This document shows positions 23,901 to 32,451 of a stretch of DNA of 64,000 nt, piece after piece; within the stretch, counting starts at the first letter, position 1, and the number at the start of each line of letters is the position of its first letter. The notes under the pieces were generated by a model. That model was not told where the DNA came from, did no database searches, and was given only the letters and a program-made list of their open reading frames with translations. Origin of the DNA: Gammaproteobacteria bacterium (GTDB lineage Bacteria; Pseudomonadota; Gammaproteobacteria; UBA6429; Thiohalophilaceae); the NCBI GenBank assembly GCA_016194635.1, contig JACQBC010000017.1, positions 1-64,000 of the forward strand, given 5' to 3'. Both the position numbers and the translations under genes were made by a program.

Positions 23901-25075
23901 GGCCAGCACCTCAGGTGGCGATTAAGGGTTGGGCGTGGCGTACGCCCTTCGGTGCATCGATTGAACACGTCACGCGCCAATTGCTGGCCGGAGAACGCGC
24001 CGTGCGCAGCAACACACGGTTTGATGCCGCGAGTTACTTGTGCAGCGTCGCCTCGAGCATCGTGGAGGAACCCACACTTACCCGACAGCACCGCTTCTTA
24101 CGCCGGATGGGATTATTTGCCTTGGAAGTCGCACGCGAAGCGCTTCACTATTCTGGTATACCGGCGAGTGACAGGGTGGGTCTTTTTTTTGGTTACGGTG
24201 GCTTGCGTGCCCATTGGGACGACATGATGCCTGCCTTCGAGCATCAGCAATCCGATGGTGATGGCGCGTGGAAACGTGGCTTGAATCTATTGCATCCCTA
24301 CTGGATGTTGCAGCACCTGTCGAACAATGCCCATGCCTTAGCGGCAGAAGAATTGCGTGTACGGGGTGAGGGCGCGACCTTTGGTGGTGCCAATGCCGGT
24401 GCCCAAGCCTTAGCCGCCGCCATTCGTGCGCTGGAAGCCGGTGCGATTGATACTGCCGTGGTGGTGGGTTATGACTCGTTTATCGAACCGGAAACACTGG
24501 TTGATCTTGCCGCCAGGGGCATGTTGACGTTGCAGACGGAAGCTAACGTGGCAGCACCTTATGCGCAAACGGCGCAGGGTTTTGTGCCGGGTGAAGCGGC
24601 CGCCGCGTTAGTATTGCAACGCATAGGCAGTGGCGATGGGCGTGAGCTGGCGTATGTGCAAGCGGCCGATGGCGCGGACGGGGAAGCCGCTGCGCCAAGT
24701 CTCAATACGATCATGAATTTATTGGCGAACCTGGCGCAAGGCGCTACCCTCATCGATGGTGCCGGTTGGGCGCAACCCGCACAGGATAACGCGGAACGAA
24801 GTGCGTTAGCCAAATTTACAGGAGAAGAGGCGATGTTGTGTTGTACCATGAGTGCCATGGGACAACTCGGCGCAGCAGCGCCCCTGGTGCAGGCGATTGC
24901 GCTTGCTGAACAATTGCGTTTGCAAATGCTTGCGCCCATTGCGGGTTTACAGCAGGCGGCAGATGGCCCATTGCGACCATTAACATCGGCAACCCCAATT
25001 AACACACGTTCTGCACTGGCGATCTCGATGGGAACGCCAGGCTTGGCCGGTGCAATCAGGATCGACATGTCATGA
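23897..25075 (+). CDS. Ketosynthase-like protein without the catalytic triad (partner 2)
   Basis: The 392-residue protein follows the KS fold (VGLFFGYGGLRAHWDD, TAVVVGYDSFIEPETL, QGFVPGEAAAALVL) but has GGANAGAQAL (about 163-172) at the nucleophile and IDGAGWAQPAQD where HGTGT should stand; the second His is also absent. Like the gene at 21532 it is probably a non-catalytic subunit setting chain length. The cluster thus encodes two KS plus partner pairs in the order active, inactive, active, inactive. Confidence 0.8.
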   Translation: MRPAPQVAIKGWAWRTPFGASIEHVTRQLLAGERAVRSNTRFDAASYLCSVASSIVEEPTLTRQHRFLRRMGLFALEVAREALHYSGIPASDRVGLFFGYGGLRAHWDDMMPAFEHQQSDGDGAWKRGLNLLHPYWMLQHLSNNAHALAAEELRVRGEGATFGGANAGAQALAAAIRALEAGAIDTAVVVGYDSFIEPETLVDLAARGMLTLQTEANVAAPYAQTAQGFVPGEAAAALVLQRIGSGDGRELAYVQAADGADGEAAAPSLNTIMNLLANLAQGATLIDGAGWAQPAQDNAERSALAKFTGEEAMLCCTMSAMGQLGAAAPLVQAIALAEQLRLQMLAPIAGLQQAADGPLRPLTSATPINTRSALAISMGTPGLAGAIRIDMS

Positions 25076-25830
25076 ATACCGAAGTCAGTTCAACAATGCA
25101 AACCGCTTTAGTCACCGGTGGTTCGCGTGGCATAGGTGCTGCGATTGCCGTCGAACTGGCGGCGCGTGGGTTTAGGGTGGTCATCAATTACCGTAACAAT
25201 ACCGAAGCAGCCCAGACAGTGGCAAACACCATTGAACAAGCTGGTGGCCAAGCGTTATTGATCAAGGCCGATGTCTCCAAGCCGGACGATGTCAATACCA
25301 TGTTCGCTCAGCTCGACCGCGACGTGGGACACTTGGATGTCCTGGTCTGTAATGCCGGAGTAACTCGCGACACCTTGCTGGGCGCGAGCGAGCCTGACGA
25401 TTTCGATACGGTATTTGCGACGAATATTCATGGGGTCGTAAATTGTTGTCGTCAGGCGGCGAAACGTATGGCGAGTGCACGGTGCGGGGTGATCATTACT
25501 ATTTCTTCAGTCGCCGCGCAGCGGCCCGGTCGTGGGCAAAGCAATTATGCCGCGTCCAAAGGCGCGATCGAGGCCTTTACCAAGGCGTTAGCGGTTGAGT
25601 TAGCACCACGTGGCATTCGTGTTAATGCGGTAGCGCCCGGCGTGATCCTCACCGAGATGTCTGCCGACGTACGTGCAATGGCAGCGGAAGAAGTAACCAA
25701 GAAAATTTTGCTGAAACGCCCTGGCAACGCGCAGGAAGTTGCCAAGGTGGTCGGTTTTTTATGCAGTGACGAGGCGAGTTATGTGACGGCACAGGTGTGG
25801 AACGTGGACGGAGGATTTAAAGTTGAATGA
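25072..25830 (+). CDS. 3-ketoacyl-ACP reductase (FabG-like)
   Basis: The 252-residue SDR has TGGSRGIG near residue 15, CNAGVTRD, ISSVAAQRPG with the catalytic Ser, YAASKGAIEAF with Tyr and Lys, and the APGVILTEM and VWNVDGGF endings of FabG. It should reduce the beta-keto group with NADPH. It overlaps the preceding KS-like gene by four bases and the nitroreductase by eight. Confidence 0.9.
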   Translation: MNTEVSSTMQTALVTGGSRGIGAAIAVELAARGFRVVINYRNNTEAAQTVANTIEQAGGQALLIKADVSKPDDVNTMFAQLDRDVGHLDVLVCNAGVTRDTLLGASEPDDFDTVFATNIHGVVNCCRQAAKRMASARCGVIITISSVAAQRPGRGQSNYAASKGAIEAFTKALAVELAPRGIRVNAVAPGVILTEMSADVRAMAAEEVTKKILLKRPGNAQEVAKVVGFLCSDEASYVTAQVWNVDGGFKVE

Positions 25831-26470
25831 AGAATCGAGTTTAACTTGGTTGTTATCGCGGCGCAGTATTCGATCTTTTAAGGATCAAGCGATTCCGCGT
25901 GAGACACTGAACAATTTGATCGTGGCGGCGACCAGCGCACCGTCCAACACCAACCGACAGCCTTGGCGCTTTGCGGTGGTGAGTTCCCGCGAGATGCGCG
26001 CCAAGCTTGTCGACGCGGTGCGCACCCGGGCGAATCATATCAAGGAAATTATCCATCGCGGCCATCATGCCGAAGACTTTGGCAATTACGGTGATTTTTT
26101 CTATGAACCCTTACTCACGGCAGCGACGATCATCATTCCGCAGTACCGCAATTACCCTGATCTGATCGCCAACTTTCTTGCCTCCGGTGGTGTTGATCCC
26201 AAACAATTTCATACGGCCAGTGCGATGCAAGCCGAGTTGTGTTCGACCAGCGCGGCAGCGATGGTATTGTTGTTGCAGGCGCACGCCTCGGGCTTGGGTG
26301 CGTGTTGGATGGCAGGACCTATGGTGGCGCGGGACGATATCTGCGGTCTGTTGAACATTAGCCCACCTTGGAACATGGTTGGCGCGATTGCACTGGGCTA
26401 TCCCGCTGATCCGCCCCCGGCACAAAAGCCACGTAAGCCGGTCGATCACGTGGTGCAATGGTTTGATTAA
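25823..26470 (+). CDS. Nitroreductase-family flavoenzyme, TTG start
   Basis: The 215-residue protein starts with the family signature LSRRSIRSFKDQAIP and SAPSNTNRQPWRF, binding FMN, and ends with WNMVGAIALGYPAD. Members reduce or oxidise many substrates; in an acyl pathway it could act on an enoyl or similar intermediate, which is an inference. The start is TTG at 25823, supported by GGAGG nine bases upstream and by the absence of an in-frame ATG before the signature. It is the last gene of the first cluster block. Confidence 0.8.
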   Translation: MNEESSLTWLLSRRSIRSFKDQAIPRETLNNLIVAATSAPSNTNRQPWRFAVVSSREMRAKLVDAVRTRANHIKEIIHRGHHAEDFGNYGDFFYEPLLTAATIIIPQYRNYPDLIANFLASGGVDPKQFHTASAMQAELCSTSAAAMVLLLQAHASGLGACWMAGPMVARDDICGLLNISPPWNMVGAIALGYPADPPPAQKPRKPVDHVVQWFD

Positions 26471-26594
26471 GCTGAATGGAAAGGATACCCTTCAACCAAG
26501 GCATGCCGTCAATACATCCGTGTAGGCGCAACAGCCGCATCCCTGCTGCTGACGGTCTTGGTTGGAGGGTATCCTTTCCATGTGACTCAGTAAT
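26471..26594. repeat. Palindromic repeat between the nitroreductase and hsdR
   Basis: It carries the inner arms GGAAAGGATACCCTTCAACC and TTGGAGGGTATCCTTTCC, the centre CAACAGCCGCATCCCTGCTG and the right terminus CATGTGACTCAGTAATA. The left terminus is trimmed (GCTGAATGG). It marks the left edge of the restriction-modification island. Confidence 0.85.
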
Positions 26595-26655
26595 AAAAGC
26601 GGTTTCATATGAATAATTGCAATAAAATAGGTCGAATCATTTTTAAGGCAGTTGC

Positions 26656-29600
26656 ATGACAACAGAAAGTCAGATCGAACAAAGTTTGATCACCAAGCTA
26701 ACCGATCTCAAATACACCTACCGTGATGACATTCGCGACAAAGACGCGCTTGAGCAAAATTTCCGTGAAAAATTCCAAGCACTCAACAAAGTCAACTTGA
26801 CGGATGCAGAGTTTGCCCGCCTGCGTGATGAGATTATCAACGCAGATGTCTATACTGCTGCAAAAACCCTACGCGAACGCAACACCTTTCAACGAGAAGA
26901 CGGCACCCCATTTCAATACACACTGGTCAACATCAAGGATTGGTGCAAAAACGAATTTGAAGTGATCAATCAACTTCGGATCAATACTGACAACAGTCAT
27001 CACCGTTTCGATGTTATTCTACTCATCAACGGTATGCCCGTGGTGCAAATAGAACTTAAAACATTAGAAGTCAGCCCGCGCCGCGCCATGCAGCAAATCG
27101 TCGATTACAAAAATGATCCGGGTAACGGTTATACGAACACCTTACTTTGCTTTATGCAACTTTTTGTCGTGAGTAACGAGACCAACACCTACTACTTTAC
27201 CAATAACCAAAACCAGCACTTTGCTTTTAATGCCGACGAACGCTTTTTGCCGGTTTATCAATTCGCCGGAGAAGACAATAAAAAAATAACCCACCTGTAT
27301 AACTTTGCCGACAAATTTTTAGCCAAGTGTACACTAAGCGAAATGATCAGCCGCTACATGGTATTGGTCGCCAGCGAGCAAAAGCTCCTGATGATGCGGC
27401 CCTATCAAATCTATGCGGTCAAGGCGATTGTCGATTGCATCCACCAGAACCGCGGCAATGGATATATCTGGCACACCACCGGCAGTGGTAAAACGCTCAC
27501 CTCATTTAAGGCATCCACGCTGCTAAAAGACAACCCGGATATTGAAAAATGCCTGTTTGTCGTCGACCGCAAAGACCTTGACTGGCATACATGCGAGGAA
27601 TTCAACAAGTTTCAAGCAGGCTGCGTTGAAGAAAACACCAACACCGAAACCCTGGTGCGGCGCATGCTGTCGGATGATTATGCCGACAAGGTAATCGTAA
27701 CGACAATCCAAAAACTGGGGTTGGCGCTTGATGAAAACAGCATACGCAACAAATTCAACAAACAAAAAGGCAAGCAAACCTACAAGGAACGACTGGAACC
27801 ACTGCGTAACAAACGCATCGTGTTTATTTTCGATGAATGTCACCGCTCACAATTCGGTGAGAACCACCAAGCCATAAAAGAATTTTTTCCAAAGGCCCAA
27901 CTGTTTGGTTTTACCGGCACACCGATCTTCGAAGAAAACGCGACATACAAGCAGATCGACGGCACAGTAGGCTCCTTCAAAACCACGGAAGATATATTCC
28001 AGAAACAACTGCACGCCTACACCATCACCCACGCCATTGATGATCGCAACGTGCTGCGCTTTCACATCGATTATTTCGGCAAAGACATCAAGGGCAAGGA
28101 AAAACCAAAAAAAGGCGAAATACCACCGCCAGAAGCGGTGATAAAAGAGATACTGCAAAAGCACGATGCCGCGACCAACTCACGCCGCTTTAACGCCATC
28201 TTAGCCACCGCCTCGATCAATAACGCGATTGAATACTACGACTTGTTCAAACAGATTCAGGCTCAGCGCCAGGCAGAAGACGACAGCCATGAACCGCTGA
28301 ACATCGCCTGCGTCTTTTCACCACCGGCACAGGCGCTTGCCAAAGAGGAGGACAATCAAAATGCCACCAATGTGGCGGACATTAAACAGCTTCAGGAAGG
28401 CCTGCCACAGGAAAAGGCCGATAACGAGCAAGAACCCGAAAAGAAAAAAGCCGCACTAAAAGCCATCATTGCCGATTACAACACAAAGTACGGCACCAAC
28501 CACAGCATTAATGAATACGATCTCTACTATCAGGATGTGCAACAGCGGATCAAAGATCAGAAATATTCCAACCAGGATTACCCGCGCAAAAACAAGATCG
28601 ACGTGATTATCGTGGTGGATATGTTGCTTACCGGTTTTGACTCCAAATACCTCAACACCCTGTACGTGGATAAAAACCTAAAATACCACGGCTTGATCCA
28701 GGCTTTCTCGCGCACCAACCGCATCCTGAACGACACCAAGCCCTATGGCAATATATTGGATTTTCGTTTTCAGGAAGACGCGGTGAACGACGCCATTGCC
28801 CTGTTTTCCGGTGAAGACACCACACGCGCCAAAGAAATCTGGCTGGTGGACCCCGCGCCCGTCGTTATCGGTAAACTCGAAGCGGCCATTGGCAAACTAG
28901 AAAACTTTATGAAGGCTCAAGATTTACCCTGTGCACCCGAAGAAGTCGCCAACCTTAAAGGTGATAACGCCCGTGGCGAATTTATCAACTTATTTAAAGA
29001 CGTGCAGCGCCTAAAAACACAGCTCGATCAATACACCGACTTGAACATCGAGCACAAAACCAGTATTGAACAACTGCTACCCGAAGACCAACTGCGCGCC
29101 TTCCGTGGTGTCTATCTGGATACCGCCCAGCGCCTAAAAGCCCAGCAAGACAAAGACGATGATGCCAGCCCCGAAGTGCAGCAACTGGATTTTGAATTTG
29201 TACTGTTTGCCTCAGCAGTCATCGATTACGACTACATCATGGGCCTCATCGCCAAATACACCCAAAGCAAACCCAGTAAACAGAAGATGACCCGCGAACA
29301 GCTGATTAACCTGCTCAGCTCCAGCGCCAACCTGATGGAAGAGCGCGACGATATCGCCGCCTACATCAATGCACTGAAGGCGGGCGAAAGCTTAAACGAA
29401 AAAGAAATTCGCGACGGCTATGACGCGTTCAAAGCTGTAAAAGCAGCCCGCCAATTGGCAGAAACCGCAGAAAAACACGGATTGGCAACCGAAGCCCTGC
29501 AAGCCTTTGTCGATGGTATTATGAGCCGCATGATTTTCGACGGAGAACAATTGAGTGATCTATTAGCCCCGCTAGAGCTGGGTTGGAAAGTCCGTACCCA

Positions 29601-29691
29601 AAAAGAACTGGCCCTAATGGAAGACCTGGTGCCGCTGTTAAAAAAATTAGCCCAGGGGCGCGAGATATCGGGGTTGGCGGCGTATGAGTAA
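26656..29691 (+). CDS. hsdR: Type I restriction enzyme, R (HsdR) subunit
   Basis: The 1011-residue protein has the N-terminal nuclease site (RFDVILLINGMPVVQIELK, Asp119 with Glu133 and Lys135), Walker A TTGSGKT (274-280), DECHRSQ (393-399) and later SF2 helicase motifs including SRTNR. It would translocate and cut unmodified DNA in complex with HsdM and HsdS. The DNA is AT-richer than the flanking cluster, as expected for an acquired island. Its stop overlaps the broken hsdS by eight bases. Confidence 0.93.
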   Translation: MTTESQIEQSLITKLTDLKYTYRDDIRDKDALEQNFREKFQALNKVNLTDAEFARLRDEIINADVYTAAKTLRERNTFQREDGTPFQYTLVNIKDWCKNEFEVINQLRINTDNSHHRFDVILLINGMPVVQIELKTLEVSPRRAMQQIVDYKNDPGNGYTNTLLCFMQLFVVSNETNTYYFTNNQNQHFAFNADERFLPVYQFAGEDNKKITHLYNFADKFLAKCTLSEMISRYMVLVASEQKLLMMRPYQIYAVKAIVDCIHQNRGNGYIWHTTGSGKTLTSFKASTLLKDNPDIEKCLFVVDRKDLDWHTCEEFNKFQAGCVEENTNTETLVRRMLSDDYADKVIVTTIQKLGLALDENSIRNKFNKQKGKQTYKERLEPLRNKRIVFIFDECHRSQFGENHQAIKEFFPKAQLFGFTGTPIFEENATYKQIDGTVGSFKTTEDIFQKQLHAYTITHAIDDRNVLRFHIDYFGKDIKGKEKPKKGEIPPPEAVIKEILQKHDAATNSRRFNAILATASINNAIEYYDLFKQIQAQRQAEDDSHEPLNIACVFSPPAQALAKEEDNQNATNVADIKQLQEGLPQEKADNEQEPEKKKAALKAIIADYNTKYGTNHSINEYDLYYQDVQQRIKDQKYSNQDYPRKNKIDVIIVVDMLLTGFDSKYLNTLYVDKNLKYHGLIQAFSRTNRILNDTKPYGNILDFRFQEDAVNDAIALFSGEDTTRAKEIWLVDPAPVVIGKLEAAIGKLENFMKAQDLPCAPEEVANLKGDNARGEFINLFKDVQRLKTQLDQYTDLNIEHKTSIEQLLPEDQLRAFRGVYLDTAQRLKAQQDKDDDASPEVQQLDFEFVLFASAVIDYDYIMGLIAKYTQSKPSKQKMTREQLINLLSSSANLMEERDDIAAYINALKAGESLNEKEIRDGYDAFKAVKAARQLAETAEKHGLATEALQAFVDGIMSRMIFDGEQLSDLLAPLELGWKVRTQKELALMEDLVPLLKKLAQGREISGLAAYE

Positions 29692-30201
29692 GCAAGCAAC
29701 CAATACCAATGGTCCTAAGCTGCGCTTTCCTGAGTTTCGGGATGCAGGGAAGTGGGATGCGGGTACTCTCGTACAGATTGCAAAATTTCGCCGTGGTAGT
29801 TTCCCTCAACCTTATGGCTTACCTGAGTGGTACGATGATGATAACGGGATGCCTTTTGTACAAAAAATAAAATCAGCAAACTTGGTGCGGAACAAAGTGT
29901 TTTTATTGCAAAAGGTACCTTAATTGTTACCTTGCAAGGATCGATTGGAAGAGTAGCGATCACACAATATGACGCTTATATTGATAGGACGTTGCTAATT
30001 TTTGAGGAATTCTTCAAACCAACAGAAAAACTATTTTTTGCTTATGTAATTCAGAATCTCTTTGATATCGAAAAAGAAAAGGCACCAGGCGGAATAATTA
30101 AGACTATTACAAAAGAAGCGCTTAGTGATTTTGAAGTTAAATTACCCGGTTTCCTGGAACAACAAAAAATCGCTGACTGCCTTTCTTCCATCGAGCATTA
30201 A
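29684..30201 (+). pseudogene. hsdS: Type I specificity subunit (HsdS), broken and truncated
   Basis: The first frame (29684-29923) gives an HsdS N-terminus, PKLRFPEFRDAGKWDAGTL and RGSFPQPYGLPEWYDDD. Around 29870 the frame changes and HsdS continues in another one as FIAKGTLIVTLQGSIGRVAI and LPGFLEQQKIADCLSSIEH, ending at 30201. Some residues appear lost at the join. The second target-recognition domain is absent; the protein stops in the central conserved region. Without HsdS neither restriction nor methylation should be targeted, unless an HsdS is supplied from elsewhere. Confidence 0.85.
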
Positions 30202-30219
30202 AGACATGCCTCCAGCAAA

Positions 30220-30381
30220 CAATTCTCTACACTGTGTGTAGAGAATTGCGCTGCCCCCACCTTCGCCTAAAAAATATCTATGCCGAAGACAAGTTTGGTG
30301 AAAACTCAACCTTCGATGATTTCTCGGCAGTTCCTTCAGTTGTAAAGTATTACTTTACAACTGCTAAGGAATCCTTAGCAG
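30220..30381. promoter_or_regulatory. Three stem-loops between hsdS and dinD
   Basis: CAATTCTCTACAC and its complement surround TGT at 30220-30248. Two further near-perfect palindromes follow at 30338-30362 (AGTTGTAAAGTA, 12-base arms) and 30361-30381 (CTGCTAAGGA, 10-base arms), overlapping by two bases. The first may end the hsdRS message; the pair lies about 60 bases before dinD and could be operators or RNA hairpins. Confidence 0.5.
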
Positions 30382-30441
30382 TTCAAGTATCAGTGAAAAA
30401 TCAAAAACGTAACAACGTGAAAAAGCAACGGAGGCTACCCC

Positions 30442-31302
30442 ATGGATAAACAACTACAAACCCTGCAACAAAACCTTGAAGCCGCCGTACAGCGCGCCGA
30501 TGCCGAAGGCATCGAGTTCTGGTTCGCCCGCGACCTGCAAGCGCCCTTGGGTTATGCCCGCTGGGAGAATTTTCAAACGGCCATCAATCGCGCCATGGAA
30601 TCCTGCGAAGCCACAGGCCATGCGGCTTCGGATCATTTTCGTGGCGTCACGAAAATGATCGAGCTGGGCAAGGGTGGCCAGCGTGAAATTGATGATTTTA
30701 TGCTCACCCGCTATGCCTGTTACTTGATTGCCCAGAATGGCGATCCGCGCAAACCCGAAATTGCCTTTGCCCAAAGCTACTTTGCCGTGCAAACCCGCAA
30801 GCAGGAGGTGATTGAAGACCGCATGCGGCTTCAGGCGCGGATGGAGGCCCGCGACCGGTTGAAAGAGTCTGAAAAAACGCTGTCGCAAAATATCTTCGAG
30901 CGTGGGGTTGATGATGACGGTTTTGGCCGTATTCGCTCACAAGGCGATAAGGCTTTATTTGGCGGCCACACAACGCAAGCGATGAAAGATAAATACGGCA
31001 TTGTTAAAAGCCGCCCACTGGCAGACTTTTTGCCGACGCTGACGATTGCCGCCAAAAACCTCGCCACCGAGATGACCAACCACAATGTCGAGCAAGCTAA
31101 TTTGCAGGGCGAGCACACTATCGCCGATGAGCACGTACAAAATAACGAGAGTGTGCGCGATATGCTGGGGCAGCGCGGTATTAAACCGGAAAGGCTGGCT
31201 GCAGAAGAGGATTTGAAAAAGCTGGAACGACGGGTGAAATCTGAGGAAAAGAAGTTGGCAAAGAATACGAAAACCTTGCCGCCAAGCGATGAGGGCAAAT
31301 AA
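30442..31302 (+). CDS. dinD: DinD-like DNA-damage-inducible protein
   Basis: The 286-residue protein has the DinD/BRO-N-type start (GIEFWFARDLQAPLGYARWENFQTAINRAM), DFMLTRYACYLIAQNGDPRKPEIAFAQ and a C-terminal half with KALFGGHTTQAMKDKYGI and a charged coiled coil (LKKLERRVKSEEKKL). E. coli DinD antagonises RecA filaments. Members often travel in type I restriction-modification loci, as here between hsdS and the PrrC-like gene. GGAGG lies ten bases upstream of the ATG. Confidence 0.85.
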   Translation: MDKQLQTLQQNLEAAVQRADAEGIEFWFARDLQAPLGYARWENFQTAINRAMESCEATGHAASDHFRGVTKMIELGKGGQREIDDFMLTRYACYLIAQNGDPRKPEIAFAQSYFAVQTRKQEVIEDRMRLQARMEARDRLKESEKTLSQNIFERGVDDDGFGRIRSQGDKALFGGHTTQAMKDKYGIVKSRPLADFLPTLTIAAKNLATEMTNHNVEQANLQGEHTIADEHVQNNESVRDMLGQRGIKPERLAAEEDLKKLERRVKSEEKKLAKNTKTLPPSDEGK

Positions 31303-31306
31303 AAAC

Positions 31307-32449
31307 ATGAGCACAACGACCTTGGCCAATTTGGATGAAGTGGCGGTTCATTTGCGCACGACACTGGAAAATGGCCTGCCGCAAAAGAATAAACCAAACA
31401 AAGAAATAAAGTTTGTACTGCTGTACGCCTATAACGGCACCGGAAAAACACGCCTGTCGATGGCTTTTAAAGATATTGGAAAAAACGGCGATGAGCGCGA
31501 TACGCTGTACTTCAATGCCTTCACCGAAGACCTGTTCACCTGGGATAACGACTTGGATAACGATGCCCAGAGAGTACTGAAGCTTAACAAGAACTCCCGG
31601 TTCTTTGATGGTCTTCAACAGTTGGCGATGGAAGATCGTATTCGCCCGCTCCTGCACCGCTATGCGGATTTCGATTTTTTGATTGATTACAACGACTGGA
31701 CTGTCAATTTTTTACGTGAGTTGCAAGATGGCGACAGCACCCAAACCGTTGATCACATTAAAGTGTCTCGCGGTGAAGAGAATATTTTTGTTTGGTGTTT
31801 CTTTCTCGCCGTTGCCCAGCTCGCTATTGATGAGCAAGAGGCCTATAGCTGGGTAAAGTACATCTACATTGATGACCCGATTTCTTCACTGGATGACAAT
31901 AATGCCATTGCGGTGGCCAGCCATTTAGCACAGCTGCTGAGTAATAAAGACAATAAAATAAAAGTCGTGTTATCGTCGCATCATACTTTGTTTTTTAACG
32001 TGATGTGGAATGAGTTAAGCCGAGCCAAGAAAGCACAGCCCTATTTTCTCAGCAGAATTGAAGCCTCTGGCAATTATACGTTGCGTCATACCGGCGCGAC
32101 ACCGTTCTTTCACCATGTGGCCTTGTTAAAAGATCTACGCGAAGCGGCAGACACAGGTAATTTATACACCTACCATTTCAATATGTTGCGCAGCATTCTT
32201 GAAAAAGCCGCCTCCTTCCATGGCTTTAACCATTTCTCTGCCTGCCTTCACCAAGATGTGGATGATGCCGATGGTGTCGTGTATGGCAGAATGATTAATA
32301 TATTCAGCCATGGTAATTATTCGCTTTTTGAGCCGATAGAGATGCTGGAAGAGAATAAGCGTTATTTTAGAAAAATACTGAATGAGTTTATGAATAATTA
32401 CCGATTTAATCCCGAACTATTCCCAGCACAAATTGCAGAGCAAAACTAA
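31307..32449 (+). CDS. PrrC/RloC-like ATPase with a candidate anticodon-nuclease domain
   Basis: The 380-residue protein has an ABC-type ATPase part: Walker A YNGTGKT (42-48), signature SRGEE (154-158), Walker B YIYIDDPISSLDDNN (185-199) and an H-loop SSHHT. The C-terminal part has Arg295-x3-Glu299 and RMINIFSH (Arg328 to His335), a HEPN-like RxxxxxxH motif. PrrC, a tRNA anticodon nuclease of about 396 residues held silent by a type I restriction enzyme, has the same size, layout and locus. Nuclease activity is inferred. ATG 31307 lies four bases after the dinD stop. Confidence 0.65.
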   Translation: MSTTTLANLDEVAVHLRTTLENGLPQKNKPNKEIKFVLLYAYNGTGKTRLSMAFKDIGKNGDERDTLYFNAFTEDLFTWDNDLDNDAQRVLKLNKNSRFFDGLQQLAMEDRIRPLLHRYADFDFLIDYNDWTVNFLRELQDGDSTQTVDHIKVSRGEENIFVWCFFLAVAQLAIDEQEAYSWVKYIYIDDPISSLDDNNAIAVASHLAQLLSNKDNKIKVVLSSHHTLFFNVMWNELSRAKKAQPYFLSRIEASGNYTLRHTGATPFFHHVALLKDLREAADTGNLYTYHFNMLRSILEKAASFHGFNHFSACLHQDVDDADGVVYGRMINIFSHGNYSLFEPIEMLEENKRYFRKILNEFMNNYRFNPELFPAQIAEQN

Positions 32450-32451
32450 TC

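Noticed and set aside
30234-30449. 71-codon frame between hsdS and dinD
   Set aside because: It covers the palindromes, has no RBS and overlaps the dinD start; no protein pattern.
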